Positions 44,456 to 53,863 of a DNA stretch of 64,000 bases are shown here, in pieces (the stretch's first letter is position 1; each line of letters begins with the position of its first letter). A model generated the notes under the pieces. That model searched no databases. It was not told the origin of the DNA and worked only from the letters and a program-made list of their open reading frames with translations. The position numbers and the translations under genes were made by a program. This DNA is from Streptomyces sp. NRRL WC-3626 (GTDB lineage: Bacteria > Actinomycetota > Actinomycetes > Streptomycetales > Streptomycetaceae): positions 37,746 to 101,745 of the forward strand of contig NZ_JOCA01000028.1 of NCBI RefSeq assembly GCF_000718785.1, given 5' to 3'.

Positions 44456-46369
44456 GTGATCCAGGCCACCGGACTGACCAGCAGCCCCCGCAAAGAGCTT
44501 CCGCCCGCCGTCGACGACGTCTCCTTCGAGGCGCACGCGGGCCGCGTCACCGCGCTGCTCGGAGCGCCGGGCGCCGGCAAGACCACGGCGCTCCGGCTCA
44601 TGCTCGAGCTCCAACGCGGCCGTGGCATCACCTACTTCAGAGGCCGCCCCCTGCACCGCATCCCCCATCCCGCCCACGAAGTCGGCGTACTGCTCGGCGA
44701 TGTGCCGGGACACCCCGCCCGTACCGTCCGCGGGCACCTCCGCATGCTGTGCGCCGCCGCGGGCGTACCGGTCGGCCGGGCCGACGAAGTACTCGAAGCG
44801 GCGGGGCTCGTGAGCCTGCGCGACGAACGCCTCGGCACCCTGTCCCGCGGCATGGACCGCCGCCTCGGACTGGCCTGCGCCCTGCTGCCCGACCCGCACA
44901 CCCTCGTTCTCGACGAGCCCGCGAAAAGCCTCTCCACCAGCGAGAACCACCGGCTGCACGACATGCTGCGGGCGTACGCGGCCCAGGGCGGCACCGTGCT
45001 GTGCACCACGGCCGACCCCAAGGAGGCCGCACGGATCGCGGACCATGTCGTCACCCTGGAGCGGGGGAGACTCGTCGCCGACCAGCCGGTGGCGGACTTC
45101 TCGCGCACCCGGCTGCGCCCCCGTGTCGCCGTCCGCAGCCCGCACGCCGCCCGGCTCTCCGCCCTCCTCGCGCAGGAGGCCCGGGCCGCCCGGCGGTCCG
45201 TGGAGGTCGTGCACGAGGGAGGCAACCGCCTCTGCGTCTACGGCGGTACCTGCGCGGACATCGGCGAGATCGCCTTCCGGCACGGCATCGTCGTCCACCA
45301 ACTGGCCGACGAGATCGGCGACATGGGCCCGGGCGCCGGCGCCCCGGAACCGGACGGGACAGCGCCCCGGGCCGGCGTCGGCGCGCGATCGGCCCCGCCG
45401 GAAGCCGCCGTGTCACCGCCCGCGGACGACACGCAGGACGATCCGGACCGCCACCCGGCCGCCCCGGCCGGTGAAGCGGCCCCCGGGTCCGCGACGGAAC
45501 CCCGGCAGACGCCGGACGACGTACCGGCCCGCTCGCGCCGGGCCGCCCGTACGCGCGACGCCGGTGCCGGGCTGCCGCCACCCGTCGCCGTCCGGGCCGC
45601 GCCCAGACCTCTCCGCCCCCTGCGCTACGAGATCCGCCGGGCCACGGGTGTCGCCACAGGGTTCCTCGTCGGAGCGGCCGTGCTCGCGGTGTCCGGGCTC
45701 ACCGCCGTACTGCTGGCACGGGCCGGGCACACCCCGCAGCCGCGCCTGCTGGCGGCCTGGCCGCGGGAGTTGCCACTGCCGCCCGCGGCGCTCGGCGCGG
45801 GACTGCTCGGCGCGCTGGCCTTCGGTGACGAGTTCCGCCATCCCGCGCTGGCGGCCGACCGCGGCACCGTGCCCCGGCGGCTGGGGCTGCTGGCCGCCAA
45901 ACTCCTCGTGGCCTCAGGCACCGCGCTGGTGCTGGCCGTGCTCACCGTCGGCTGCGACGCCGAACTGCTCTATCTCGTATACGGACGGGAGCTCGTGGAG
46001 GTTCCCGCCGACTGGCTGCCGCTGAGCGCGGGTTGGCTCGGCCTCGTGACGGGGTGCGCCTGCGCCGGCGTGCTGGCCGCGGGCGTGTTCCGGTCCACCA
46101 CCGCCGGTCTTGCCGTCGTCGTCGCCGTACCCCTGCTCGTGGTGCCGCTGGTGCACAAGGCGATGGACGGGTCGTCGGTGCGTTCCCCGGCCCCGCTGTC
46201 GTCGCGGCTGCGGGACGGTCTGCCGCTGCGGTGGCCCTTCGGGGGCGAGCGGCAGCTGGACGCCGTACTGCGCATGGTCGCCCAACCCGTCGGCGGAGCC
46301 CTGACGTTGTCGCTGGCGGCACTGCTGTGCGCGTATCTGTTCACCGGCCTGCGAAGCAGGGTCCGATGA
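44456..46369 (+). CDS. Fused ABC transporter (ATPase plus membrane domain) with degenerate motifs
   Basis: Single chain of about 637 aa. The ATPase domain occupies residues ~1-210 with a good Walker A (GAPGAGKTT) and Walker B (TLVLDEP). The signature is LSRGM rather than LSGGQ, and the H-loop position reads TTADPKEA with no His. A disordered Pro/Ala/Arg linker (~residues 290-385) leads to a membrane domain of six or so helices. Activity as an ordinary exporter is therefore uncertain. GTG 44456 is preferred because VIQATGL is the usual ATPase opening. ATG 44444 is an alternative. TATGTT at 44443-44448 could be the -10 element of a leaderless transcript. It lies directly upstream of whiH. Confidence 0.75.
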   Translation: MIQATGLTSSPRKELPPAVDDVSFEAHAGRVTALLGAPGAGKTTALRLMLELQRGRGITYFRGRPLHRIPHPAHEVGVLLGDVPGHPARTVRGHLRMLCAAAGVPVGRADEVLEAAGLVSLRDERLGTLSRGMDRRLGLACALLPDPHTLVLDEPAKSLSTSENHRLHDMLRAYAAQGGTVLCTTADPKEAARIADHVVTLERGRLVADQPVADFSRTRLRPRVAVRSPHAARLSALLAQEARAARRSVEVVHEGGNRLCVYGGTCADIGEIAFRHGIVVHQLADEIGDMGPGAGAPEPDGTAPRAGVGARSAPPEAAVSPPADDTQDDPDRHPAAPAGEAAPGSATEPRQTPDDVPARSRRAARTRDAGAGLPPPVAVRAAPRPLRPLRYEIRRATGVATGFLVGAAVLAVSGLTAVLLARAGHTPQPRLLAAWPRELPLPPAALGAGLLGALAFGDEFRHPALAADRGTVPRRLGLLAAKLLVASGTALVLAVLTVGCDAELLYLVYGRELVEVPADWLPLSAGWLGLVTGCACAGVLAAGVFRSTTAGLAVVVAVPLLVVPLVHKAMDGSSVRSPAPLSSRLRDGLPLRWPFGGERQLDAVLRMVAQPVGGALTLSLAALLCAYLFTGLRSRVR

Positions 46370-46532
46370 CGACCGTCCGTGAACACCAGAGCCCTCCGCT
46401 GGCCGCAACTCCCCGCAAAAAGTCCGCATCTTTCCGATAAGGCGTCAATTGCGACGGGGTGAGCGATCACCCTTTCGTGTGCTTTTCACCAAAGACCTCA
46501 AGGGAGTTGGAAGCGAAGCCGACAAAAGATGC

Positions 46533-47420
46533 GTGAGTACCCTTGCGCACACCATGATGACCGCCGCCCGCTCCGCAGACTCCGGCCTCGCGAGCCCGGG
46601 CGAACTCGACCGCTACCCCTACGCCGAAGCGCCCGGCGTCGACCGCGTCGGGGCTCCCGCGTGGGACGGCGCGGATCCGGAGCTGGGCCGTGTGGGCCGG
46701 CGGTCCGCGGGCAGCCGCGGACGCGGACTGCACGGCCAACTCGTCCAGCAGTTGGGTCAGATGATCGTCTCCGGGGACCTCGGCGCCGACCGCCCGCTGG
46801 TGCCGGAGGAGATCGGCCAGCGCTTCGAGGTCTCCCGCACCGTAGTCCGCGAGTCGCTCCGCGTCCTGGAGGCCAAGGGACTGGTCAGCGCCCGTCCGAA
46901 CGTCGGCACGCGCGTGCGCCCGGTCAGCGACTGGAACCTGCTCGACCCGGACATCATCGAGTGGCGGGCCTTCGGGCCGCAGCGGGACGACCAGCGCCGT
47001 GAGCTGAGCGAGCTGCGCTGGACGATCGAGCCGCTCGCCGCGCGCCTGGCGGCCGGCCACGGACGGGAGGACGTCCAGCAGCGGCTGGCCGACATGGTGG
47101 AGATCATGGGGCACGCCATGGGGCAGGGTGACGCCCTCACGTTCGCCCGCGCCGACTCCGAGTTCCACTCCCTGCTCATCCAGGTCGCCAGCAACCGGAT
47201 GCTGGAGCACCTCTCCGGGATCGTGTCCGCCGCGCTGCAGGTCTCGGGCGGGCCGGTCACGGGCTGTGAGCGGCCGAACGAGGCCTCCCTGGTGCAGCAC
47301 GGCCGGATCGTCGACGCCCTCGCCGGCGGTGACGGCGCGGCGGCCGAATCGGCCATGCGTCAACTTCTGACGGTCCACCCAGAGGTGGAACGCGTGGTGC
47401 CCGCCCCGCGCGAGCACTGA
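46533..47420 (+). CDS. whiH: Sporulation regulator WhiH (GntR/FadR family)
   Basis: GntR-family regulator needed for sporulation septation in aerial hyphae. It is 295 aa from GTG 46533, the length of the S. coelicolor protein. A disordered N-terminus of ~60 residues is followed by the winged helix (LVPEEIGQRFEVSRTVVRESLRVLEAKGLV) and a FadR-type C-terminal all-helical FCD domain (WTIEPLAARLAA, DSEFHSLLIQVASN). Placement between the fused ABC gene and hrdB is the conserved Streptomyces order. It is autoregulated in S. coelicolor, but no operator is clear here. Its ligand is unknown. Confidence 0.92.
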   Translation: MSTLAHTMMTAARSADSGLASPGELDRYPYAEAPGVDRVGAPAWDGADPELGRVGRRSAGSRGRGLHGQLVQQLGQMIVSGDLGADRPLVPEEIGQRFEVSRTVVRESLRVLEAKGLVSARPNVGTRVRPVSDWNLLDPDIIEWRAFGPQRDDQRRELSELRWTIEPLAARLAAGHGREDVQQRLADMVEIMGHAMGQGDALTFARADSEFHSLLIQVASNRMLEHLSGIVSAALQVSGGPVTGCERPNEASLVQHGRIVDALAGGDGAAAESAMRQLLTVHPEVERVVPAPREH

Positions 47421-47493
47421 CCGCGTTCCGCGGACGGCGAGGTCCGGCGTGCCATCCCCCTCCTGTGGCAGCGCCTCACCGCTGAGCCGTCCC

Positions 47494-47539
47494 CCGTCGG
47501 ACCCCGTGGGATCGTCGACGATCCCACGGGGTCCGACGG
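47494..47539. terminator. 46-bp perfect palindrome between whiH and hrdB
   Basis: Arms of 23 bp (47494-47516 and 47517-47539) are perfectly complementary with no spacer. As RNA this gives about 21 pairs with a 4-nt turn. It starts 74 bp after the whiH stop and probably terminates it, insulating hrdB. Confidence 0.75.
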
Positions 47540-47575
47540 CCGGAGGGGCGTGGCAGACTCGAAGAGGAGACCTCC

Positions 47576-47671
47576 ATGCCCCTGAGTGACCGCTTTCGTT
47601 ATTGTTTGACCGATTCTGTGCGCTTACGGGGTGTGACTCGGGCCACGCGGAATGGGCGTAACGCTCCTTGA
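47576..47671 (+). other. Possible 31-codon reading frame upstream of hrdB
   Basis: ATG 47576 has AGAGGAGA about six bases upstream and reads 31 codons to TGA at 47669-47671. It contains a TTA codon (47624-47626), which is rare in Streptomyces. It overlaps the expected promoter region, so it may be fortuitous. Confidence 0.25.
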
Positions 47672-47685
47672 GGGAACGCGATGAC
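47654..47685 (+). promoter_or_regulatory. Candidate ECF-type promoter of hrdB
   Basis: GGGCGTAAC (47654-47662) and CGATGAC (47679-47685) are 16 bp apart, the layout of ECF sigma promoters with an AAC-type -35 and CGATG-type -10. hrdB is known in Streptomyces to depend on the ECF factor ShbA. Matching this site to ShbA is inference. Confidence 0.35.
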
Positions 47686-47848
47686 CTAAGAGGTGACAGC
47701 CGCGGAGGGAATACGGACGCCGTTCAAGGCGCTGTGCAACTTCCCCGGCCCCCGCCCGCGCCGTCGGCCCATCCCCAAGCCGGCGGTCGGCTCCTGTCCA
47801 CTGTGGACGGGGCCGGAAGCCGTTTTCCAACGTTCCGAGAGGTTGTTC

Positions 47849-49378
<1,530 letters not shown>

Positions 49379-49409
49379 GCAGGACCGCCACGACGGGCAG
49401 TCGTGCGCC

Positions 49410-49441
49410 AGGCCCGGTTCCCGCTCGCGGGGGCCGGGCCT
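49410..49441 (+). terminator. hrdB terminator
   Basis: AGGCCCGG at 49410-49417 pairs with CCGGGCCT at 49434-49441, with an inner CCCGC/GCGGG match. It starts 31 bp after the hrdB stop. Confidence 0.75.
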
Positions 49442-49522
49442 TCGCGCTGCCGCGCGGGTGCGGGCCCGGGAGAGGTCCCTCACTGTGGGTGCCTAAGGAT
49501 CACCCCAGTGTGAGGAGCGCGC

Positions 49523-50356
49523 ATGCGACGTCGTCTTGCCCGGGCCCTGGCCCGGCCGCTGGCCCTCGCGGCCGCCGCGACCGTCATACCGCTGGCCTCG
49601 GCCCTTCCCGCGACCGCCGACAGCATCGTCGTCGGCGGCTTCCCCGTGGACGTCTCGGAGGGGCCGTGGACCGTGGCGCTGTCCAGCCGTGACCGGTTCG
49701 GAGGTACCCGGGCGGGACAGTTCTGCGGGGGTGTGGCGGTCGGCCGGACCACCGTGCTGACCGCGGCCCACTGCATGGACGAGGAGGTGCTGGGGGCGGC
49801 TCCGGACCGGGTGGGCGACCTCAGGGTGATCGCGGGGCGCACGGAACTGCTCTCGGAGCGCGGTCGGGAGATCGCCGTACGCGACACCTGGGTGAACCCG
49901 CGCTACGACGGTGTCACCAACTCCGGCGACTTCGCCGTGCTCAGCCTGGCCGAGCCACTGCCCTCGAGCTCCGTCATAGCCATGGCCGGGACCGGTGATC
50001 CCGCCTACCGCGCGGGCACCCCCGCCACCGTCTACGGATGGGGGGACACCACAGGGTCGGGTTCCTACGCCGGGAGCCTGCACGCTGCGCGTGTGCGGGT
50101 GCAGCCCGACGCGCTGTGCGAGAAGGCGTATCCGGGCGGTTCCGAGGGCACCTACCGCGCCAGGACGATGCTGTGCGCGGGAGAGGTGGAAGGCGGCCGG
50201 GACGCCTGTCAGGGGGACAGTGGCGGGCCGCTGGTGGCCCAGGGGCGGCTGATAGGGCTCGTCTCCTGGGGGGCGGGGTGCGGCTGGGCCGGCAGCCCCG
50301 GGGTGTACACACGTGTCTCGGACATCCTGCGGACCCTCGGGTGGCCGCAGGGCTGA
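49523..50356 (+). CDS. Secreted trypsin-like serine protease (S1A)
   Basis: Secreted protease of 277 aa. A signal peptide (RRRLARALARPLALAAAA ... LPATA) ends near residue 32, and the mature chain begins close to IVVGG, a trypsin-type activated N-terminus with almost no propeptide. The triad is His in TAAHC, Asp in SGDFAVL and Ser in DACQGDSGGP. The Asp six residues before the Ser predicts cutting after Arg or Lys. Six cysteines in disulfide positions (CGG, AHC, DALC, MLC, DAC, AGC) are present. GTGAGGAG lies before the ATG. Confidence 0.9.
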   Translation: MRRRLARALARPLALAAAATVIPLASALPATADSIVVGGFPVDVSEGPWTVALSSRDRFGGTRAGQFCGGVAVGRTTVLTAAHCMDEEVLGAAPDRVGDLRVIAGRTELLSERGREIAVRDTWVNPRYDGVTNSGDFAVLSLAEPLPSSSVIAMAGTGDPAYRAGTPATVYGWGDTTGSGSYAGSLHAARVRVQPDALCEKAYPGGSEGTYRARTMLCAGEVEGGRDACQGDSGGPLVAQGRLIGLVSWGAGCGWAGSPGVYTRVSDILRTLGWPQG

Positions 50357-50417
50357 GAGCGGACGAGGAGGGCGCCCACGAGCCGCTCGGCGGCCGCTGG
50401 CGCCCGCGGGCATGAGA

Positions 50418-50452
50418 CGGGCGGCCGCCTCCCCGAGGGAGGCAGCCGCCCG
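50418..50452. terminator. Two-way terminator between convergent genes
   Basis: CGGGCGGCCGCCTCCC (50418-50433) pairs with 50437-50452 with a single mismatch around a 3-nt loop, between the protease gene and the zinc-ribbon gene. Confidence 0.75.
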
Positions 50453-50521
50453 CTCACCGGCCTGTGCCGGGCTGCTCGTCGTCGGACGCGAGGTGTCGGC
50501 GCTCTGTCGGCGCTCTTCGGG

Positions 50522-50752
50522 TCAGCGCTCCTCGTCGGGAGCGGGTGCCGCGGGGGCGGTGAGCCGCTCCGTCTCGTCCTGTATCTCAGCGGCGATCTTC
50601 TTGAGTTCCGGCTCGAACTTGCGGCCGTGGTGGGCGCAGAAGAGCAGTTCTCCGCCGCTCAGCAGGACGACGCGCAGGTATGCCTGGGCGCCGCAGCGGT
50701 CGCAGCGATCGGCGGCCGTCAGCGGGCTCGCGGGGGTCAGAACAGTAGTCAC
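50522..50752 (-). CDS. Small zinc-ribbon-like protein (DUF7455 type)
   Basis: Protein of 76 aa from GTG 50752, with GAGG upstream. A CxxC pair (RCDRCGAQAYLRVVL) and CAHHGRKF suggest a single zinc site (C-C-C-H or similar). The rest is helical and charged. The family is widespread and conserved in Streptomyces next to hrdB and parE, but its function is unknown. Candidate roles are a ribosome or RNA polymerase accessory factor, which is only a guess. Confidence 0.75.
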   Translation of the reverse strand: MTTVLTPASPLTAADRCDRCGAQAYLRVVLLSGGELLFCAHHGRKFEPELKKIAAEIQDETERLTAPAAPAPDEER

Positions 50753-51193
50753 GTCGCCTCTTCTCTAGCTCGACGAGCTGTCGTACCAGGGTCAACATCC
50801 AACCAGCCCCAAAACGTTCCCGCTCGTGGCTTCTCCTCGAAAAAATCTTTCCGAGGCGGTCGGCTGCTGCCGGTTGGCGGCGAATGTGCCGTAGTGCGTG
50901 TCTGATGTGTCGTACGGATTCGCGTTCGTATCGGTGGTCGGCCCTCCCGGCTGGCTTGCCGGTTGTTCATGAGGACGTGCCCGGAGCCTAAATGGTTCAT
51001 GCCTGGAAGGGAACGTGATGTGTGCTTCACTCCATCGAGGGATCGAACACGCATGCGACCCTGGACTAGGGTGGGCTGAAGCGAGGGTGGCGTGACAACG
51101 GCTCTACCAGGCCTCGGTACCCTCTCACCGGTGACTGAAGCCGCGCCCTTACCCAAGAGGGCCGCATCTGAAATTCAGCGAGGAGCGAACCGC
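50753..51193. other. Intergenic, 441 bp, divergent promoters of zinc-ribbon gene and parE
   Basis: AT content is raised at 50800-51060, consistent with promoters on both strands. AGCTCGACGAGCT (50767-50779) is a short palindrome near the zinc-ribbon gene. TAGGGT at about 51066-51071 could be a parE -10 element. No gene or repeat array was found. Confidence 0.45.
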
Positions 51194-53317
51194 GTGACCG
51201 CCGAGACGTCCGTGCCGTCCACAGCGCTGCTGGCAGGAGCAGACCGGGACGGTTCCAACTACACCGCGCGGCACCTGCTCGTCCTCGAGGGGCTCGAGGC
51301 CGTGCGGAAGCGCCCCGGTATGTACATCGGGTCCACCGACAGCCGTGGCCTGATGCACTGCCTCTGGGAGATCATCGACAACTCCGTGGACGAGGCCCTC
51401 GGAGGCTACTGCGACCACATCGACGTGGTGCTCCACGACGACGGCTCGGTGGAGGTCAGGGACAACGGCCGGGGCATCCCGGTCGACGTCGAGCCCAAGA
51501 CCGGCCTCTCCGGGGTCGAGGTCGTCATGACCAAGCTGCACGCCGGCGGCAAGTTCGGAGGCGGCTCCTACGCCGCCTCCGGCGGTCTCCACGGCGTCGG
51601 CGCCTCCGTCGTCAACGCGCTGTCCGCGCGGCTGGACGTCGAGGTGGACCGGGGCGGGCACACCCACGCGATCAGCTTCCGGCGCGGGGTTCCCGGAGCC
51701 TTCGCCACCGGGAGCCCGGACGCGAAGTTCGAGGCCGGAAGCGGACTGCGCAGGGCCAAGAAGATCCCGAAGACCCGCAGCGGCACACGCGTGCGCTACT
51801 GGGCCGACCGCCAGATCTTCCTCAAGGACGCCAAGCTCGCCCTGGACACGCTGCACCAGCGCGCCCGGCAGACCGCGTTCCTGGTCCCCGGCCTGACCAT
51901 CGTCGTGCGCGACGAGTACGGGCTCGGCGAGGGCGGCAGCAAGGGCGAGGAGTCCTTCCGCTTCGACGGCGGCATCAGCGAGTTCTGCGAGTTCCTCGCC
52001 GCGGACCGCCCCGTCTGCGACACGCTCCGTTTCACCGGACAGGGCACCTTCAAGGAGACCGTCCCCGTCCTCGACGAGCACGGCCAGATGACGCCCACCG
52101 AGGTCACCCGCGAGCTCGGCGTCGACGTGGCCATGCGCTGGGGGACGGGCTACGACACCATGCTCCGCTCCTTCGTCAACATCATCGCCACCCCCAAGGG
52201 CGGCACCCACGTCGCCGGTTTCGAGCAGGCCGTCGCCAAAACGATGAACGAGGTGCTGCGCACCAAGAAGATGCTGCGCGTGGCCGAGGACGACATCGTC
52301 AAGGACGACGCCCTCGAAGGCCTCACCGCGGTGGTCACGGTCCGGCTGGCCGAGCCGCAGTTCGAGGGCCAGACCAAGGAGGTCCTCGGCACCTCGGCGG
52401 CCCGCCGCATCGTGAACACCGTGATCTCCAAGGAGCTCAAGGCGTTCCTGACCTCCACCAAGCGGGACGACGCCCAGCAGGCCCGCGTGGTCATGGAGAA
52501 GGCCGTCGCCGCGGCCCGGACCCGTATCGCGGCCCGTCAGCACAAGGACGCGCAGCGCCGCAAGACGGCCCTGGAGTCCTCCTCGCTGCCGGCCAAGCTC
52601 GCCGACTGCCGCAGCGACGACGTGGACCGCAGCGAACTGTTCATCGTCGAGGGCGACTCCGCGCTCGGCACGGCCAAGCTCGCCCGGAACTCCGAGTTCC
52701 AGGCGCTGCTGCCGATCCGCGGCAAGATCCTCAACGTCCAGAAGTCGTCCGTGACGGACATGCTGAAGAACGCCGAGTGCGGCGCGATCATCCAGGTCAT
52801 AGGGGCCGGCTCGGGCCGGACCTTCGACATCGACACGGCCCGCTACGGCAAGATCATCATGATGACCGACGCCGATGTCGACGGCTCTCACATCCGCACC
52901 CTGCTGCTCACCCTGTTCCACCGCTACATGCGGCCCATGGTCGAGGCCGGCCGGGTGTTCGCCGCGGTGCCGCCGCTGCACCGCATCGAGCTGATCCAGC
53001 CCAAGAAGGGCCAGGACAAGTACGTCTACACGTACTCGGACCGGGAACTGCGGGACAAGCTCATGGAGTTCCAGAGCAAGAACGTCCGCTACAAGGACTC
53101 GATCCAGCGCTACAAGGGCCTCGGCGAGATGGACGCCGACCAGCTGGCCGAGACCACCATGGACCCGCGCCATCGCACCCTGCGGCGGATCAACCTCACC
53201 GATCTGGAGGCCGCGGAGCAGGTCTTCGACCTGCTGATGGGCAACGACGTCGCCCCGCGCAAGGAGTTCATCTCCAGCTCCGCGGCGACGCTGGACCGCT
53301 CACGCATCGACGCATAG
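51194..53317 (+). CDS. parE: DNA topoisomerase IV subunit B (ParE)
   Basis: ATPase subunit of the type IIA enzyme that decatenates replicated chromosomes. It is 707 aa from GTG 51194, with GAGGAG at good spacing. The GHKL ATPase has EIIDNSVDEAL, DNGRGIPVD and GGLHGVGASVVNALS. The TOPRIM part has EGDSALGTAKLARN and DADVDGSHIRTLLL. It is called ParE and not GyrB because gyrB lies beside dnaA in Streptomyces, and this copy pairs with the parC gene 10 kb away in the order known from S. coelicolor (SCO5822/SCO5836). Confidence 0.9.
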   Translation: MTAETSVPSTALLAGADRDGSNYTARHLLVLEGLEAVRKRPGMYIGSTDSRGLMHCLWEIIDNSVDEALGGYCDHIDVVLHDDGSVEVRDNGRGIPVDVEPKTGLSGVEVVMTKLHAGGKFGGGSYAASGGLHGVGASVVNALSARLDVEVDRGGHTHAISFRRGVPGAFATGSPDAKFEAGSGLRRAKKIPKTRSGTRVRYWADRQIFLKDAKLALDTLHQRARQTAFLVPGLTIVVRDEYGLGEGGSKGEESFRFDGGISEFCEFLAADRPVCDTLRFTGQGTFKETVPVLDEHGQMTPTEVTRELGVDVAMRWGTGYDTMLRSFVNIIATPKGGTHVAGFEQAVAKTMNEVLRTKKMLRVAEDDIVKDDALEGLTAVVTVRLAEPQFEGQTKEVLGTSAARRIVNTVISKELKAFLTSTKRDDAQQARVVMEKAVAAARTRIAARQHKDAQRRKTALESSSLPAKLADCRSDDVDRSELFIVEGDSALGTAKLARNSEFQALLPIRGKILNVQKSSVTDMLKNAECGAIIQVIGAGSGRTFDIDTARYGKIIMMTDADVDGSHIRTLLLTLFHRYMRPMVEAGRVFAAVPPLHRIELIQPKKGQDKYVYTYSDRELRDKLMEFQSKNVRYKDSIQRYKGLGEMDADQLAETTMDPRHRTLRRINLTDLEAAEQVFDLLMGNDVAPRKEFISSSAATLDRSRIDA

Positions 53318-53413
53318 CGCCCGCGCGGGGCGCATGCGGGGCGAATCACCTGATGGGGTGAAGAGGAACGGGAAGAAGAGTCAGGGATCTTCCCGTTCTG
53401 TCCATCCTTGGGT

Positions 53414-53863
53414 ATGCAGCAAAGCAACTCGGGGGACGTGAGGTACGACGATCCCTGGTACGACGCCCTGGCCTCGGGCTGGGGCGAATCGTCCGGCCCT
53501 GCGGAGACGACCTCACCGGCCCCGCGCGCGGATGCCGCCGACGTCTACCTCGAAGTACAGCGCAGCGCGGCCTTCCAGGAGGTGCGCAGCCGGTACCGGC
53601 GGTTCGTGGTACCCGCGGTCATCGCCTTCCTCACCTGGTACGTGGCGTACGTCGTGACCGCCACGACCGCGCCGGGGCTGATGGCCCGGCCCGTCGCGGG
53701 CGCCGTGAACCTGGGCCTGCTCGCCGGACTGGGCCAGTTCCTGACCACGTTCCTGCTCACCTGGGCCTACGTCCGCCATGCGCGGCTGCGCCGGGACCGG
53801 GCGGCGCTGGAACTGCGCTGGGACGCCCAGGAGCTCGCGCGCGGGAGAGGCGGCGCGGCATGA
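53414..53863 (+). CDS. DUF485 membrane protein partnering acetate symporter
   Basis: Protein of 149 aa with a disordered N-terminus and two membrane helices (VVPAVIAFLTWYVAYVVTA and LGLLAGLGQFLTTFLLTWAYV), the DUF485/YjcH arrangement. In enterobacteria yjcH sits beside actP. Its last codons overlap the symporter ATG by four bases, so the two are translationally coupled and should form a unit. ATG 53414 has no clear ribosome site. Confidence 0.83.
   Translation: MQQSNSGDVRYDDPWYDALASGWGESSGPAETTSPAPRADAADVYLEVQRSAAFQEVRSRYRRFVVPAVIAFLTWYVAYVVTATTAPGLMARPVAGAVNLGLLAGLGQFLTTFLLTWAYVRHARLRRDRAALELRWDAQELARGRGGAA

Larger units (their letters stand above)
47421..47848. other. Intergenic, 428 bp, hrdB promoter region
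   Basis: Holds the whiH terminator (a 46-bp palindrome), an AT-richer promoter stretch (47590-47640), a candidate ECF-type promoter and a possible 31-codon reading frame, each given separately. The remainder (47700-47848) is the hrdB leader. Confidence 0.6.
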
